A DNA stretch of 64,000 nucleotides, taken from contig JAGYWI010000001.1 of NCBI GenBank assembly GCA_018606805.1, forward strand, positions 248,001 through 312,000. The letters run 5' to 3'. This document shows positions 1-11,643 of this stretch, piece by piece. Below the pieces are notes generated by a model. The model saw only the letters and a list, made by a program, of their open reading frames with translations, had not been told where the DNA came from and did not search any database. This stretch comes from Candidatus Magnetomicrobium cryptolimnococcus (GTDB lineage Bacteria; Nitrospirota; Thermodesulfovibrionia; Thermodesulfovibrionales; Magnetobacteriaceae). Position 1 is the first letter of the stretch. Each line of letters opens with the position of its first letter. A program made the position numbers and the translations under genes.

Positions 1-294
1 TAATCGTACAACTTCCTCTTGTGGTATTTCAACATTATTAATGCTAATACGTTCAGTAAAACGCACCATATGAGGAGAAACAAAAAGCCCCACACTAAAG
101 CCATGAGCTTGAAGTATAGAGGCAACCATAGCAGCCGTAGAACCTTTACCGTTAGTGCCGGCTACATGCACTGTTTGAAAATGTTTGTGGGGGTTTTGCA
201 GGGCTTCAAGCATTTGAGTTATATTCAAAAGACCAAGCTTTATGCCGTATTTTTGCAGATTAAACAGATAATCTATTGTCTCGTGATAGTCCAT
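1..294 (-). CDS. folC: Folylpolyglutamate/dihydrofolate synthase, N-terminal part (cut by window edge)
   Basis: This is the first 98 codons of FolC, the Mur-ligase-type enzyme that adds glutamate to folates (and in many bacteria also makes dihydrofolate). The rest lies beyond the left edge. The reverse strand reads from ATG at 294 (MDYHETIDYLFNLQKYGIKL) to the ATP-binding loop GTNGKGST and on to the SPH motif, all typical of the FolC N-terminus. The start lies 2 bases after the accD stop (297-299), so the two genes are translationally coupled at the end of a trpB-trpA-accD-folC operon. Whether it is mono- or bifunctional cannot be told from this fragment. Confidence 0.9.
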   Translation of the reverse strand, partial: MDYHETIDYLFNLQKYGIKLGLLNITQMLEALQNPHKHFQTVHVAGTNGKGSTAAMVASILQAHGFSVGLFVSPHMVRFTERISINNVEIPQEEVVRL

Positions 295-296
295 AG

Positions 297-1151
297 TTAT
301 TTTTTTAGTGGGCAAAAGCCAAACATTTTCAGTATATTAGAAATGCGCATCTTCATTTCCCTGCGATGGACTACCATGTCAATGAGTCCCTTTTTTAAAA
401 GAAACTCTGCCTGCTGAAAATCCTCCGGTAGCTGCTGTTTGATAGTCTGTTGAATAACCCGAGCACCAGCAAAGCCTATTAAACTCTTTGGCTCGGCTAT
501 GATAATGTCTCCAAGCATAGCAAAGCTAGCGCTAACCCCTCCAAAGGTAGGGTCCGTCAGTACGGATATATAGGCAACAGCTATTTCTTTTAATCTCCCA
601 ATAGCGGCAGACACCTTAGCCATTTGCATAAGCGAAAATATCCCCTCCTGCATACGAGCGCCTCCGGATGATGTAAATATTATAAGCGGATAATTGGTTT
701 CAAATGAGGCTTCTACAGCGCGCACCACCTTTTCACCAACAACTGACCCCATGCTGCCACCCATAAACGAAAAATCCATAACTGCTATTACAACTGGCAG
801 CTTATTTATCGTGGCTATGCCAATGGACATAGCATCTTTTAGGCGTGTCTTTTCCTGATTACTTGTAATACGCTCTTCATAGCTCATGGTATCTTCAAAT
901 TCAAGCGGGTCCACTGGAGATAAGCCCGGACACAGTTCTATAAAACTACCACCATCTACAGTTAGATGAATGCGCTCATTAGCACCTATACGGAAGTGAT
1001 AATTACACTTAGGACATACCTTTAGGTTTTTGTCAAACTCCTTACGGTATATTATTTCCTTGCAGCTTGGGCATTTAACCCACAATCCCTCTGGAATTTT
1101 AACCTTTTTTTCCTCCAGAGAGTCCTTTGTCGTCTTTTTAAACCATCCCAT
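297..1151 (-). CDS. accD: Acetyl-CoA carboxylase, carboxyltransferase subunit beta
   Basis: AccD forms the carboxyltransferase half of acetyl-CoA carboxylase with AccA and moves the carboxyl group from biotin to acetyl-CoA, giving malonyl-CoA for fatty acid synthesis. The 284-residue length is normal. An N-terminal four-cysteine zinc ribbon is visible (CPSC near residue 28, CPKC near 47). The crotonase-like core carries the oxyanion-hole region SSGGARMQEG and the GGVSASFA segment. It follows trpA by 5 bases and is followed immediately by folC. The biotin carrier and carboxylase subunits are encoded separately at 42976-44791; accA is not in the window. Confidence 0.97.
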   Translation of the reverse strand: MGWFKKTTKDSLEEKKVKIPEGLWVKCPSCKEIIYRKEFDKNLKVCPKCNYHFRIGANERIHLTVDGGSFIELCPGLSPVDPLEFEDTMSYEERITSNQEKTRLKDAMSIGIATINKLPVVIAVMDFSFMGGSMGSVVGEKVVRAVEASFETNYPLIIFTSSGGARMQEGIFSLMQMAKVSAAIGRLKEIAVAYISVLTDPTFGGVSASFAMLGDIIIAEPKSLIGFAGARVIQQTIKQQLPEDFQQAEFLLKKGLIDMVVHRREMKMRISNILKMFGFCPLKK

Positions 1152-1156
1152 AGTGT

Positions 1157-1960
1157 CTAACCATCAGGCGCAGTCTTTATTGCCTCAGTTAAAGCCCGTA
1201 TATAAGTTTTTAATTCATCTAAACTGCTATCATTTATTGCCTTAACTATGGAGCTGCCAACGATGACGCCATCGGCAATACGTGCAACTTGCCTTGCCTC
1301 AGCCGGTGTTTTAATGCCAAAACCGACGGCTACAGGTTTTTGCGAGGTTTCGCGTATGGTATTTACCATTTGTGCTATGGACGATTCAAGGATGATGTTT
1401 GCCCCAGTAATGCCTGTTATGGATACGTAGTAAATAAATCCGGTGGACTTAATGGCTGCCAGTTGGACACGTTTTGTAGTAGAGGTTGGTGCTAATAAAA
1501 ATATGGTGTCAAGGGCATATGTCTTACAATTTGTGATAAAGGTTTCCTCTTCATCCGGCAGTAGATCAGGTACGATGATACCGTCCACACCACATTCAGT
1601 AGCATCTTTAATAAACTCACCACCACCGTACTTAAACACAGGATTATAGTATGTCATTAAGACAATGGGAATGTTGGTTTTTTTTCTAAGTCCTGACACA
1701 AGCGTAAGCACTTTTTTTAAAGTTACACCCTTAGCAAGTGCCCGCTCTGCTGCCCGCTGGATTGTCGGACCATCTGCTAGCGGGTCTGAAAATGGTACAC
1801 CTAATTCTATTATATCTGCGCCACAGTCTTCAAGGGTAAGAACTAACTCCGCTGTTTTATCTAAATCCGGGTCTCCTGCCATAATGTATGGAATAAAGGC
1901 TTTTGCCTTTTTATTTATCAAATCATCAAATGCAGCGCTTATGCGTGTTTTTGCATACAT
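1157..1960 (-). CDS. trpA: Tryptophan synthase alpha chain
   Basis: TrpA cleaves indole-3-glycerol phosphate to indole, which passes through a tunnel to TrpB. The 267-residue protein is a complete TIM barrel. It shows the catalytic glutamate in IIELGVPFSDPLADGPTIQ, the catalytic aspartate region DGIIVPDLLPDEE and the phosphate-binding VGFGIKTPAEA and GVIVGSS segments near the end. It lies 24 bases after trpB and 5 bases before accD. Upstream trp genes (trpEGDCF) are absent here, so the pathway is split. Confidence 0.97.
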   Translation of the reverse strand: MYAKTRISAAFDDLINKKAKAFIPYIMAGDPDLDKTAELVLTLEDCGADIIELGVPFSDPLADGPTIQRAAERALAKGVTLKKVLTLVSGLRKKTNIPIVLMTYYNPVFKYGGGEFIKDATECGVDGIIVPDLLPDEEETFITNCKTYALDTIFLLAPTSTTKRVQLAAIKSTGFIYYVSITGITGANIILESSIAQMVNTIRETSQKPVAVGFGIKTPAEARQVARIADGVIVGSSIVKAINDSSLDELKTYIRALTEAIKTAPDG

Positions 1961-1984
1961 ATTATTAGTATCTCCTATTAAAGA

Positions 1985-3169
1985 TTAGAAATGCACCCCT
2001 TTAATGTTGGCTACATGCTGAACGTCCTTATCGCCTCTGCCGGAGAGATTTACAACGATGAGCTGTGTGCTTGCAAGTGTCGGGGCTAGTTTTATGGCAT
2101 GAGCAACGGCATGGGCCGATTCCAAAGCCGGGATAATCCCCTCTTTTAAAGCCAGCTCATCAAATGCCCGTAAAGCCTCATCATCTGTCACATAGGTATA
2201 GGAAACCTTACCTATATCGTGGAGATAACTGTGCTCAGGTCCAACCGATGAGTAATCAAGCCCAGCCGAAACCGAGTGCGTGTTTAAAACGTTGCCATCC
2301 TCATCTTGTAAAAGATAACTCTTGCACCCCTGAAAAACCCCAATAGAGCCTCCAGCAAAACGCGCAGCATGTCTTTCAGGCTCTATACCAAGCCCCCCTG
2401 CCTCAACACCTATCATGTTAACCCTTGAGTCTAAGTCGTCTAAAAATGGGTGAAACAGACCAATAGCATTACTCCCACCACCCACACAAGCAATAAGGTA
2501 ATTAGGCAGCCTACCTTCCATATCGAGTATCTGTGCCTTTGCCTCTATGCCAATTACCGATTGAAGCTCCCGTACTAAAGACGGATAGGGATGAGGACCA
2601 AATGCCGTCCCTAATACATAATGAGTAGTTTTAACATTGGTAGTCCAGTCGCGAAGCGCCTCATTAATGGCATCTTTTAATATCTGCGCACCCGTATCCA
2701 CCGCAACGACCCGTGCCCCCAAAAGCTTCATACGAAAAACGTTTAGCGATTGGCGTTTCATATCAAGAGTGCCCATATAAACATCACACTCAAGGCCAAG
2801 CAGTGCCGCAGCCGTAGCTGTAGCCACACCGTGCTGGCCAGCACCTGTTTCTGCTATCAGGCGCTTCTTACCCATAGCCTTAGCTAAAAGAGCCTGCCCA
2901 ACAGCATTATTTATCTTATGAGCGCCCGTATGGGCAATGTCCTCTCTTTTTAAATATACTTTAGCCCCACCTAAAGACTCGCTAAACCGCTTAGCATAAT
3001 AAAGCGGTGTGGGTCTGCCAATATAGTATTTTCGCAATATATCAAGCTCATCAAGAAATGCCTTATCTTTAAAGTAGGTTTTATAAGCCTCATCAAGTTC
3101 ATCAAGTGCAGGAACTAATGTCTCTGGAACAAACCTGCCACCATAAACACCAAAATAACCTTCTTTCAT
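1985..3169 (-). CDS. trpB: Tryptophan synthase beta chain
   Basis: TrpB is the PLP enzyme that condenses indole with serine to give tryptophan. The PLP lysine sits in [15 protein letters not shown], the phosphate-binding loop is [10 protein letters not shown], and the C-terminal LSGRGDKD motif is intact. I chose the ATG at 3169 ([18 protein letters not shown]) because GGAG lies six bases upstream; the longer reading frame opens at TTG at 3181, which lies in that ribosome-binding site. It is of the normal TrpB1 type with its COMM region, consistent with pairing with TrpA. Confidence 0.97.
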   Translation of the reverse strand: MKEGYFGVYGGRFVPETLVPALDELDEAYKTYFKDKAFLDELDILRKYYIGRPTPLYYAKRFSESLGGAKVYLKREDIAHTGAHKINNAVGQALLAKAMGKKRLIAETGAGQHGVATATAAALLGLECDVYMGTLDMKRQSLNVFRMKLLGARVVAVDTGAQILKDAINEALRDWTTNVKTTHYVLGTAFGPHPYPSLVRELQSVIGIEAKAQILDMEGRLPNYLIACVGGGSNAIGLFHPFLDDLDSRVNMIGVEAGGLGIEPERHAARFAGGSIGVFQGCKSYLLQDEDGNVLNTHSVSAGLDYSSVGPEHSYLHDIGKVSYTYVTDDEALRAFDELALKEGIIPALESAHAVAHAIKLAPTLASTQLIVVNLSGRGDKDVQHVANIKGVHF

Positions 3170-3200
3170 ATCTGTCTCCAATTTGTTAATCGAAAGGGAA

Positions 3201-3476
3201 TTATTTATTCTTTAAACTCCTTTCTAATTGGTTAAACCCCTTGTCCATTACTTTTTTTAGTTCTTCCCTGCCTTTTTTTGCCGCATCAAAAAAATCTCTA
3301 ATAACTTGCTGAGCCTCCCGTTGTATGTCCATATTCCTATTGGACATATCCATCAAGACATTTTCGCTTATATCCTGTATATCATAAAAAGCCTCAAGGG
3401 TTGCATTAATGGAACGCTCCATAAATTTAACGAACTCAAATAATTCATCACTGTTTTCTTTGTTTTTGTCATCCAT
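3201..3476 (-). CDS. Small helical/coiled-coil protein, phasin-like
   Basis: This 91-residue, highly charged, probably all-helical protein has no recognisable catalytic motif. It starts [20 protein letters not shown] and ends in a basic region ([21 protein letters not shown] split by heptad-like spacing). Length and charge pattern resemble small phasin-like or coiled-coil scaffolding proteins, but I cannot assign a family. It lies 31 bases upstream of trpB on the same strand and may be the first gene of the trpBA-accD-folC transcript. The function is unknown; the phasin comparison is only an impression of composition. Confidence 0.7.
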   Translation of the reverse strand: MDDKNKENSDELFEFVKFMERSINATLEAFYDIQDISENVLMDMSNRNMDIQREAQQVIRDFFDAAKKGREELKKVMDKGFNQLERSLKNK

Positions 3477-3610
3477 AGGGCTTCATAACCATCTTTATTA
3501 TTCACTGAAGAAAATTATAGAATATAGTTAATTAATGGAAAAAGTCAAGTGATTGCAAAGAAGAAAAAATAATAGAAAAGATAGAAGAAAATGGGGAATG
3601 CCATATCCCA

Positions 3611-3676
3611 GTGCCATTAAGTTAAGAGAAAAGCGGGGAAAAACCCTTTTAGGCAAAAATGGGGCTGAACTATTAC
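3611..3676. repeat. Composite intergenic repeat fragment
   Basis: Between the two small minus-strand genes lies a composite made of three modules that recur elsewhere in the window: GTGCCATTAAGTTAA at 3611-3625 (also near 27295, 37361 and 41791), a GCGGGGAAAAACCC arm near 3637, and GGGGCTGAACTATTAC at 3661-3676 (also at 38197-38212 and inverted at 27229-27244). No complete hairpin is formed here, so this looks like a degraded copy of the element intact at 27289-27387. Confidence 0.6.
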
Positions 3677-3688
3677 GATATTTATAAT

Positions 3689-3904
3689 TTACCAATGCTC
3701 ATCACGATGATGTCCACAACCGGACCTATGACATTCATAACCACGCGCTGCAAAAAAACCGGGACAACTGCATCTACGACATGCGCCTTCACCCATTACG
3801 ATATCAGAATCCCCATTATGTTTTTGTATTGAAACACTTGATATATGGTTTTCAACATCGCTATTTTCACAGCAAACATCTTCTTCACAGCAAACTTTCA
3901 CCAT
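3689..3904 (-). CDS. Cys/His-rich metal-binding mini-protein
   Basis: This 71-residue protein is preceded by a strong ribosome-binding site (AAGGAGGTGAACAT before the ATG at 3904), which argues strongly that it is translated. Two cysteine pairs lie near the N-terminus (VCCEEDVCCE). The C-terminal third has the pattern CxxCxCPGF, then C, then CGHHRDEHW: five cysteines and four histidines within about 30 residues, as expected of a zinc-ribbon-like fold. Short proteins with such a CxCxxF...CGHxxxxH tail occur in diverse bacteria, but I know of no assigned function. It appears to be a single-gene unit. Confidence 0.75.
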   Translation of the reverse strand: MVKVCCEEDVCCENSDVENHISSVSIQKHNGDSDIVMGEGACRRCSCPGFFAARGYECHRSGCGHHRDEHW

Positions 3905-3972
3905 ATGTTCACCTCCTTAAAACAATTTATGGCTCCATCATCCATTATACATAGTCAACTGAATTAGTTAAC

Positions 3973-4875
3973 TTACGGCTTTACAAATAAAGAAGAACCG
4001 TTAAACACTGCATTTTTATGGCTCCATGGTGCTGTCCCCTCAAGCCTTTCTTTAGGGTATACCCTTAAAAGTTCATTCCCAAAAGTACTAACACCTGCAA
4101 TCAATCCCTCTTCATATTGAAAGTGCCACCACTCAGCACCTAATTCACTGCCTCCGTTGAAAAACTGACTTCTTGCCCTAATTGGTTTAAAACCATATTC
4201 TTTAAAAATACTGGTTAAATCAATAAACTTACCCTTTACCTGTTCTCCACCTTCACGCTTTTTATATGTTGCAGCATTAAGGTTCATTTCCTGTCCCGCT
4301 TCAGCACGAGCATAAATGTTAAATCGCCTATCTCCCAAATAAACAGCCACGTACGGGTCATTTTGAGCATTTACCATGCCACTGTAAATATACAAATCCA
4401 GAGCCTTGCCAAGATAGTGGAATGACACAGCGCTTCGATTTGCATTTACCCCATCGTTAAGGTTACGAAGCCCCCCTGAAGATGTTAAAACACCGCCTGC
4501 TGCCACTACCTTCTCACGCACTTTGTTATACGCCTCGGCAACATCCGCCCTCAAGGAGCATCTATCATATCCGCCATCATACTTATCTGCTTTTACCTTT
4601 ACAAATGGCAGTATCGTTGGCTTAATCAAATCCGACATACCCGGTGCGTATAATTGCCCATCAAGCTCTCTAATAGCCTTCTCTAAAGCCTCAAAGGTAA
4701 TCGCCCCAATAATCCCATCACTGTATAACCCCTCAGATTCTTGAAATGCTACAACAGCGCTTTCCGTAAGCCTTCCAAATACACCATCAACACTACCTGA
4801 TAAATAATTTAATCTCTTCAACATTTTTTGAATCTCTGTTACATCATCACCTTTACTGCCATATTTTAATTGCAT
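3973..4875 (-). CDS. Peptidoglycan-binding, M15-type D,D-carboxypeptidase-like protein
   Basis: The N-terminal ~65 residues are a PG_binding_1 domain (MQLKYGSKGDDVTEIQKMLK ... VDGVFGRLTESAVVAFQ). The C-terminal part contains the M15 metallopeptidase signature: SFHYLGKALDLYIYSG gives the HxxxxxxD pair and GAEWWHFQYE gives the final zinc-ligand WH. It probably trims or remodels cell wall peptides. There is no obvious signal peptide, so export is unproven. The start is placed at the ATG at 4875, with GGGGAGGC upstream; the frame can be opened 15 bases earlier at a TTG inside that site. It appears monocistronic. Confidence 0.85.
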   Translation of the reverse strand: MQLKYGSKGDDVTEIQKMLKRLNYLSGSVDGVFGRLTESAVVAFQESEGLYSDGIIGAITFEALEKAIRELDGQLYAPGMSDLIKPTILPFVKVKADKYDGGYDRCSLRADVAEAYNKVREKVVAAGGVLTSSGGLRNLNDGVNANRSAVSFHYLGKALDLYIYSGMVNAQNDPYVAVYLGDRRFNIYARAEAGQEMNLNAATYKKREGGEQVKGKFIDLTSIFKEYGFKPIRARSQFFNGGSELGAEWWHFQYEEGLIAGVSTFGNELLRVYPKERLEGTAPWSHKNAVFNGSSLFVKP

Positions 4876-6951
<2,076 letters not shown>

Positions 6952-6975
6952 GCTGGTGTTTTTAAGAGAGATTAA

Positions 6976-8517
6976 ATGTTTGAAGATAAAATATTAGTAC
7001 TGGATTTTGGCTCCCAGTACACACAATTAATAGCAAGACGCATTCGGGAAGATAACGTGTACTCTGAAATCTTCCCCTATAACGCATCAATAGAAAAGAT
7101 AAAAGCCTTTAAACCAAAGGGGATAATTCTTTCAGGTGGACCAAAGAGTGTCTTTGACGACGATGCCCCGCTTTGTACAAAAGATATATTTGCGCTTGAC
7201 ATACCAGTCCTTGGCATATGCTATGGTATGCAGCTGATGGCACATGTCTTTGGCGTTAATGTTGCGAGGGCTACAAAAAGAGAGTATGGGCGTGCTAGCC
7301 TACAGATTCTTGATAGTGTTGACCCGCTGCTATCTGGAATTTCAGAAAACACCACCGTTTGGATGAGCCATGCGGATAAGGTTGAGCAACTGCCACAAGA
7401 CTTTCAAACCATAGCTATTACCGAAAACTCCCCGCTTTGTGCTATTGCTAATAAAAATAAGCACTTCTACGCCTTACAGTTTCATCCGGAGGTCTCGCAC
7501 ACTGAAAATGGACAAAGGATAATAGCTAATTTCGTGCATAACGTGTGTCGGTGTCAAGCCACATGGCAGACAAGCTCTTTTATAGAGTGGGCTATTGATG
7601 AAATAAGCAAAACTGTCGGCAATAAAAAGGTTATATGTGCATTAAGTGGCGGAGTGGATTCTTCCGTTTGTGCCATTTTAGTGCATAGGGCTATTGCCGA
7701 TAATCTCACTTGTATTTTCGTTGATAACGGCCTTTTAAGAAAACAGGAAAAGGAGAAGGTCATAGAGACTTTTCAAAGGCACTATCATATTAACTTAAAG
7801 GCAATTGACGCTAGCAGCATATTTCTTGAAAAATTACAGGGTGTTACAGAGCCTGAGGCAAAGCGCAAAATCATAGGTAACGAGTTCATAGCAGTCTTTG
7901 AGGACGAGGCATCCAAGATACCACATGCAGAGTTTTTAGCCCAAGGGACATTGTACCCAGACGTTATTGAAAGTGTCTCATTTAAAGGGCCATCGGCAAC
8001 CATCAAATCACACCACAATGTCGGCGGCTTACCTGAGGTCATGAAACTATCACTAATAGAACCGCTTAGGGAGCTTTTTAAAGATGAAGTGCGGGAAATC
8101 GGCCATGCCCTTGGTCTTCCCGATGATATTTGTTACAGACAACCCTTTCCCGGTCCTGGCCTTGCTATACGCTGTATCGGTGAAATAACCGCTAAAAGAC
8201 TTGCAATACTAAAAGAAGCAGATGCCATCGTTTTAGAAGAAATTAAAAAGGCGGGCTTATACCGTCAAATATGGCAATCTTTCGCCGTGCTCTTACCGGT
8301 TAAATCTGTTGGCGTCATGGGTGATGAAAGGACGTACGACTACACGGTAGCACTAAGGGCTGTCAATAGCGTTGATGGCATGACGGCTGATTGGGTGAAA
8401 CTTCCGTATGATGTGTTAGGCATCATATCCAATAGACTTATTAATGAAGTAAAAGGGATTAATAGGGTTGTATACGATATAACCTCAAAACCCCCTGGAA
8501 CTATTGAATGGGAATAG
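6976..8517 (+). CDS. guaA: GMP synthase (glutamine-hydrolysing)
   Basis: GuaA aminates XMP to GMP with glutamine and ATP. The N-terminal class I glutamine amidotransferase has the nucleophile in [11 protein letters not shown] and the catalytic HPE in FHPEVSHTE. The ATP-pyrophosphatase domain has the loop LSGGVDSSV. The C-terminal dimerisation domain ends canonically in [11 protein letters not shown]. It has a single-chain architecture and normal length (513). It completes the guaBA operon, after which a 280-base spacer with repeat elements follows. Confidence 0.97.
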   Translation: MFEDKILVLDFGSQYTQLIARRIREDNVYSEIFPYNASIEKIKAFKPKGIILSGGPKSVFDDDAPLCTKDIFALDIPVLGICYGMQLMAHVFGVNVARATKREYGRASLQILDSVDPLLSGISENTTVWMSHADKVEQLPQDFQTIAITENSPLCAIANKNKHFYALQFHPEVSHTENGQRIIANFVHNVCRCQATWQTSSFIEWAIDEISKTVGNKKVICALSGGVDSSVCAILVHRAIADNLTCIFVDNGLLRKQEKEKVIETFQRHYHINLKAIDASSIFLEKLQGVTEPEAKRKIIGNEFIAVFEDEASKIPHAEFLAQGTLYPDVIESVSFKGPSATIKSHHNVGGLPEVMKLSLIEPLRELFKDEVREIGHALGLPDDICYRQPFPGPGLAIRCIGEITAKRLAILKEADAIVLEEIKKAGLYRQIWQSFAVLLPVKSVGVMGDERTYDYTVALRAVNSVDGMTADWVKLPYDVLGIISNRLINEVKGINRVVYDITSKPPGTIEWE

Positions 8518-8803
8518 TACTAGTAAAGTGCAAAGTTATGCCTCCCTAATTAAAGAAGATTGCATGAAAGATGTAGTAAAAGATAAGAGGAATAACTACG
8601 TAAATGGCAGGTCAAGAGTTTTAGAAAATGGGGGCGGGGAAATAACAGGGAGGTACGCCTCCGCACCCCTTTTTCTCGAAAAGTGTTTTCCCCCGCCGTC
8701 TTTTTCCTTATATTTTTTTTACAAACCTAAATTTATTTGGGTATAAATTTATCTGTTTTTATCCCCCAAGCAGTCCTTGCAGTAGATAAGGAGATACAAA
8801 TAA
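8518..8803. repeat. Intergenic spacer with terminator-like repeat
   Basis: No credible gene lies here; an 80-codon frame over 8504-8746 overlaps guaA and reads through repeat DNA. A GGAGG-TACG-CCTCC hairpin occupies 8649-8662. It is flanked on the left by a GGGGCGGGGAAA arm (8633) and on the right by TTTTCCCCCGCC followed by a T-rich stretch (8689-8720). The layout matches other copies in the window and may terminate guaBA transcription. AAGGAG at 8788 is the ribosome-binding site for ispA. Confidence 0.6.
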
Positions 8804-9688
8804 ATGGAGCTTAAGCAATATTTAAACGAAATGAAGGCAAACGTTGAGGCATACATAAGAGAGTACTTTGAACCAAAAATAGACCCACCAACCCTTCATG
8901 AAGCAATGAAGTATTCACTCTTTGCAGGTGGTAAGCGTATTCGTCCAGTGCTATGTATAACAGCCTATGAAGCGTGTGGTGGCAATTATAAAGATATTTT
9001 GCCGCAAGCCTCCGCCATTGAGCTTATACACACATATTCGCTCATTCACGATGACTTGCCGGCTATGGATGACGACGACCTCAGACGTGGCAAACCGACA
9101 AACCATAAGGTATACGGAGAGGCGATGGCTATTTTAGCTGGAGACGGACTCCTTACAGAGGCTTTTTTAATGTTTACTAAAAATTTAGACAATAACATTC
9201 AAGACAAATTGCTAATAGAGGCAATAAGGGAATTAGCAGCGTGCGCAGGCTTATACGGTATGGTGGCTGGCCAAGCGATGGATATTATAGCTGAGGGCAA
9301 GACCCCGCAGAAGGAAACTGTCGAATTTATACATAAACATAAAACAGGTGCACTGCTAAAGGCATCTGTCATGATAGGCGGTATCCTTTTTGGAGCAAGC
9401 CAACAACAAAGGGTAGCTTTGCACACATACGGCAGAAACATTGGTTTGGCATTTCAAGTAGTTGACGATATTTTAGACATTGTTGGCACTACTGAGGAGC
9501 TTGGCAAACCAAAAGGCTCAGACTATGCTAAAATGAAGATGACATACCCGGCCGTTTACGGCATAGAGGAATCAAAACAAATAGCTGCAAAATTTATAAA
9601 AGAAGCTGTACAGGCAGCAGACGTTTTTGAACAACGCTCTGGCTGGCTCAAACAAATAGCTAATTATCTTTTAGAAAGGACTAACTGA
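8804..9688 (+). CDS. ispA: Short-chain polyprenyl (farnesyl/geranyl) diphosphate synthase
   Basis: This is an all-helical trans-prenyltransferase that joins IPP to allylic diphosphates. Both aspartate-rich metal sites are visible: FARM in HDDLPAMDDDDLRRG and SARM in QVVDDILDIVG. The motifs GGKRIRPVL and KTGALLKASV are also present, and the length (294) is typical of FPP synthase. The stop TGA shares its last base with the ATG of dxs, so the two isoprenoid genes are coupled. Product chain length (C10, C15 or C20) cannot be decided by eye. Confidence 0.95.
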   Translation: MELKQYLNEMKANVEAYIREYFEPKIDPPTLHEAMKYSLFAGGKRIRPVLCITAYEACGGNYKDILPQASAIELIHTYSLIHDDLPAMDDDDLRRGKPTNHKVYGEAMAILAGDGLLTEAFLMFTKNLDNNIQDKLLIEAIRELAACAGLYGMVAGQAMDIIAEGKTPQKETVEFIHKHKTGALLKASVMIGGILFGASQQQRVALHTYGRNIGLAFQVVDDILDIVGTTEELGKPKGSDYAKMKMTYPAVYGIEESKQIAAKFIKEAVQAADVFEQRSGWLKQIANYLLERTN

Positions 9689-11643
9689 TGGACTCAAAAA
9701 AGGTCGCTTCGTTTAAACCAATTGCAAAAAAGAAGGTTGCAGAATCAAATAAAACTTACTTTAGCAGACTTACACAAATAAATAGCCCAAAGGACATAAA
9801 ACTCTTAAACTTAGAAGAACTTGAAGAGCTAGCCCTTGAGCTAAGGGACGTTATTATTAAACAAGTATCAACAAGCGGTGGACATCTGGCATCAAGCCTC
9901 GGGGTCATTGAAATGACACTGGCACTGCATACCGTATTTGATAGCCCCAACGATAAAATAGTCTGGGACGTGGGGCATCAAAGTTATGCACATAAAATCA
10001 TAACCGGTAGAGGCAATAAATTCCATACATTACGTCAGCACGGCGGCCTTTCCGGCTTTCCTAAAAGAAGCGAAAGCCCACATGACGCCTTTGGCACAGG
10101 CCACAGCTCTACAAGCATTTCTGCCGCCCTCGGTATAGTTGAAGGACGAGACAGGCTTGGTAAATCATTTAAAGTCATAGCCGTAATCGGTGATGGCGCT
10201 ATGACCGGTGGACTTGCCTTTGAAGGGCTAAATCACGCAGGCCATCTCAAAAAAGACCTTATAGTTATCCTAAACGATAACGAAATGTCCATATCGCCAA
10301 ACGTCGGTGCCCTTTCTTCCTATCTTACGCGCATGCTTTCAAGCGATTTCTACCAAAAGATTAAAAAAGAGACCAAATTCTTCATTGAAATAATCCCGAA
10401 AGTGGGCGCTCCTATGTCTAAGTTTGCTCAAAAAACCGAAGATACACTTAAATACTTTTTCGTACCCGGTATGGTCTTTGAAGAACTCGGCTTTACGTAC
10501 GTGGGTCCCATAGATGGGCACGACATCGGAAAACTAATAGACACATTTAAACACGTAAAACATAACAACACGCCAACCCTAATACACGTAATAACGAAAA
10601 AAGGCAAAGGCTATGAGTTTTCAGAAAAAGACCCGTGCATATTCCACGGCGTGGGTCCTTTTGAATTAGATACTGGTGAAAGTAAAAAATCCCCTCTAAA
10701 TCCCCAGTATTGTACGCTTTTTGGTGAAATCGCCTTAGAACTTGCAAACGAAGATAAGCGCGTTGTGGCAATCACAGCAGCCATGTCAGAAGGCACGGGA
10801 CTTACCGAGTTTGCCAAACGCCACCCAGAACGCTTCTACGATGTCGGCATAGCCGAGCCACACGCCGCCACTTTTGCAGCCGGCTTGGCCTCACAAGGGT
10901 TAAGGCCAATTGTAGCTGTTTATTCCACCTTTCTTCAAAGGGCATACGATCAGGTAATACATGACATATGCCTGCAAAACCTACCGGTAACATTTGCCGT
11001 TGATAGGGCTGGTATTGTAGGTGAAGATGGGCCAACACACCACGGCCTTTTTGATATATCCTACCTGCGCCATATACCAAACCTTGTCCTTATGGCTCCA
11101 AAAAACGGTCGGGAGCTTAAAGAGATGGTCAGACTTGCCGTAAATATAGATAAACCTTGTGCCATCCGCTTTCCCCGCGGCACTGTTTGCAATGAACTAG
11201 AAATACTTGGCCAAGCCCCTGTTGAATTTAATAAAGCCGAAGTGGTTAAAGAAGGCTCAACGGCCGCTATCTTAGCTGTCGGGCACTCAGTATTTACCTG
11301 CTATAATGCCGCCAAACGGCTTGAGAAACACGGAGTATCCGTAATGGTTGTTAATATGAGATTTATAAAACCACTTGATGAGGATTTTTTAATAAGTCTA
11401 TTTAATAAGGTAAAGCTGATCCTTACCGTTGAAGAAAACGTCCAAATGGGTGGCTTTGGTAGCTCTATACTGGAATTTATCAATAGTAAAGGAATAAGGG
11501 ATGTAATTGTAAAAACCATAGGCTTACCCGATAATTTTGTTGAACACGGTAAACAGGACCTTTTACGCCACCTATACGGACTAGATGAAGATGGCATTTA
11601 TCAAGCAGCTATATCATTTATAGAAAAAAGGAGTGTATTATGA
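9688..11643 (+). CDS. dxs: 1-deoxy-D-xylulose-5-phosphate synthase
   Basis: DXS joins pyruvate and glyceraldehyde 3-phosphate with thiamine diphosphate, the first step of the MEP isoprenoid pathway. Seen in order are the substrate segment GGHLASSLGV, the thiamine-binding GDGAMTGG ... LNDNEMSISPNVG, the Pyr-domain EGTGL and GIAEPHA, and the transketolase C-terminal domain. It is 651 residues, starting about 35 residues earlier than many homologues with a basic extension (MDSKKVASFKPIAKKK). It overlaps ispA by one base and the next gene by four bases (ATGA). Confidence 0.96.
   Translation: MDSKKVASFKPIAKKKVAESNKTYFSRLTQINSPKDIKLLNLEELEELALELRDVIIKQVSTSGGHLASSLGVIEMTLALHTVFDSPNDKIVWDVGHQSYAHKIITGRGNKFHTLRQHGGLSGFPKRSESPHDAFGTGHSSTSISAALGIVEGRDRLGKSFKVIAVIGDGAMTGGLAFEGLNHAGHLKKDLIVILNDNEMSISPNVGALSSYLTRMLSSDFYQKIKKETKFFIEIIPKVGAPMSKFAQKTEDTLKYFFVPGMVFEELGFTYVGPIDGHDIGKLIDTFKHVKHNNTPTLIHVITKKGKGYEFSEKDPCIFHGVGPFELDTGESKKSPLNPQYCTLFGEIALELANEDKRVVAITAAMSEGTGLTEFAKRHPERFYDVGIAEPHAATFAAGLASQGLRPIVAVYSTFLQRAYDQVIHDICLQNLPVTFAVDRAGIVGEDGPTHHGLFDISYLRHIPNLVLMAPKNGRELKEMVRLAVNIDKPCAIRFPRGTVCNELEILGQAPVEFNKAEVVKEGSTAAILAVGHSVFTCYNAAKRLEKHGVSVMVVNMRFIKPLDEDFLISLFNKVKLILTVEENVQMGGFGSSILEFINSKGIRDVIVKTIGLPDNFVEHGKQDLLRHLYGLDEDGIYQAAISFIEKRSVL

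Noticed and set aside
8504-8746. 80-codon plus-strand frame after guaA
   Set aside because: It overlaps guaA and continues through repeat and terminator DNA; the translation has no family character.
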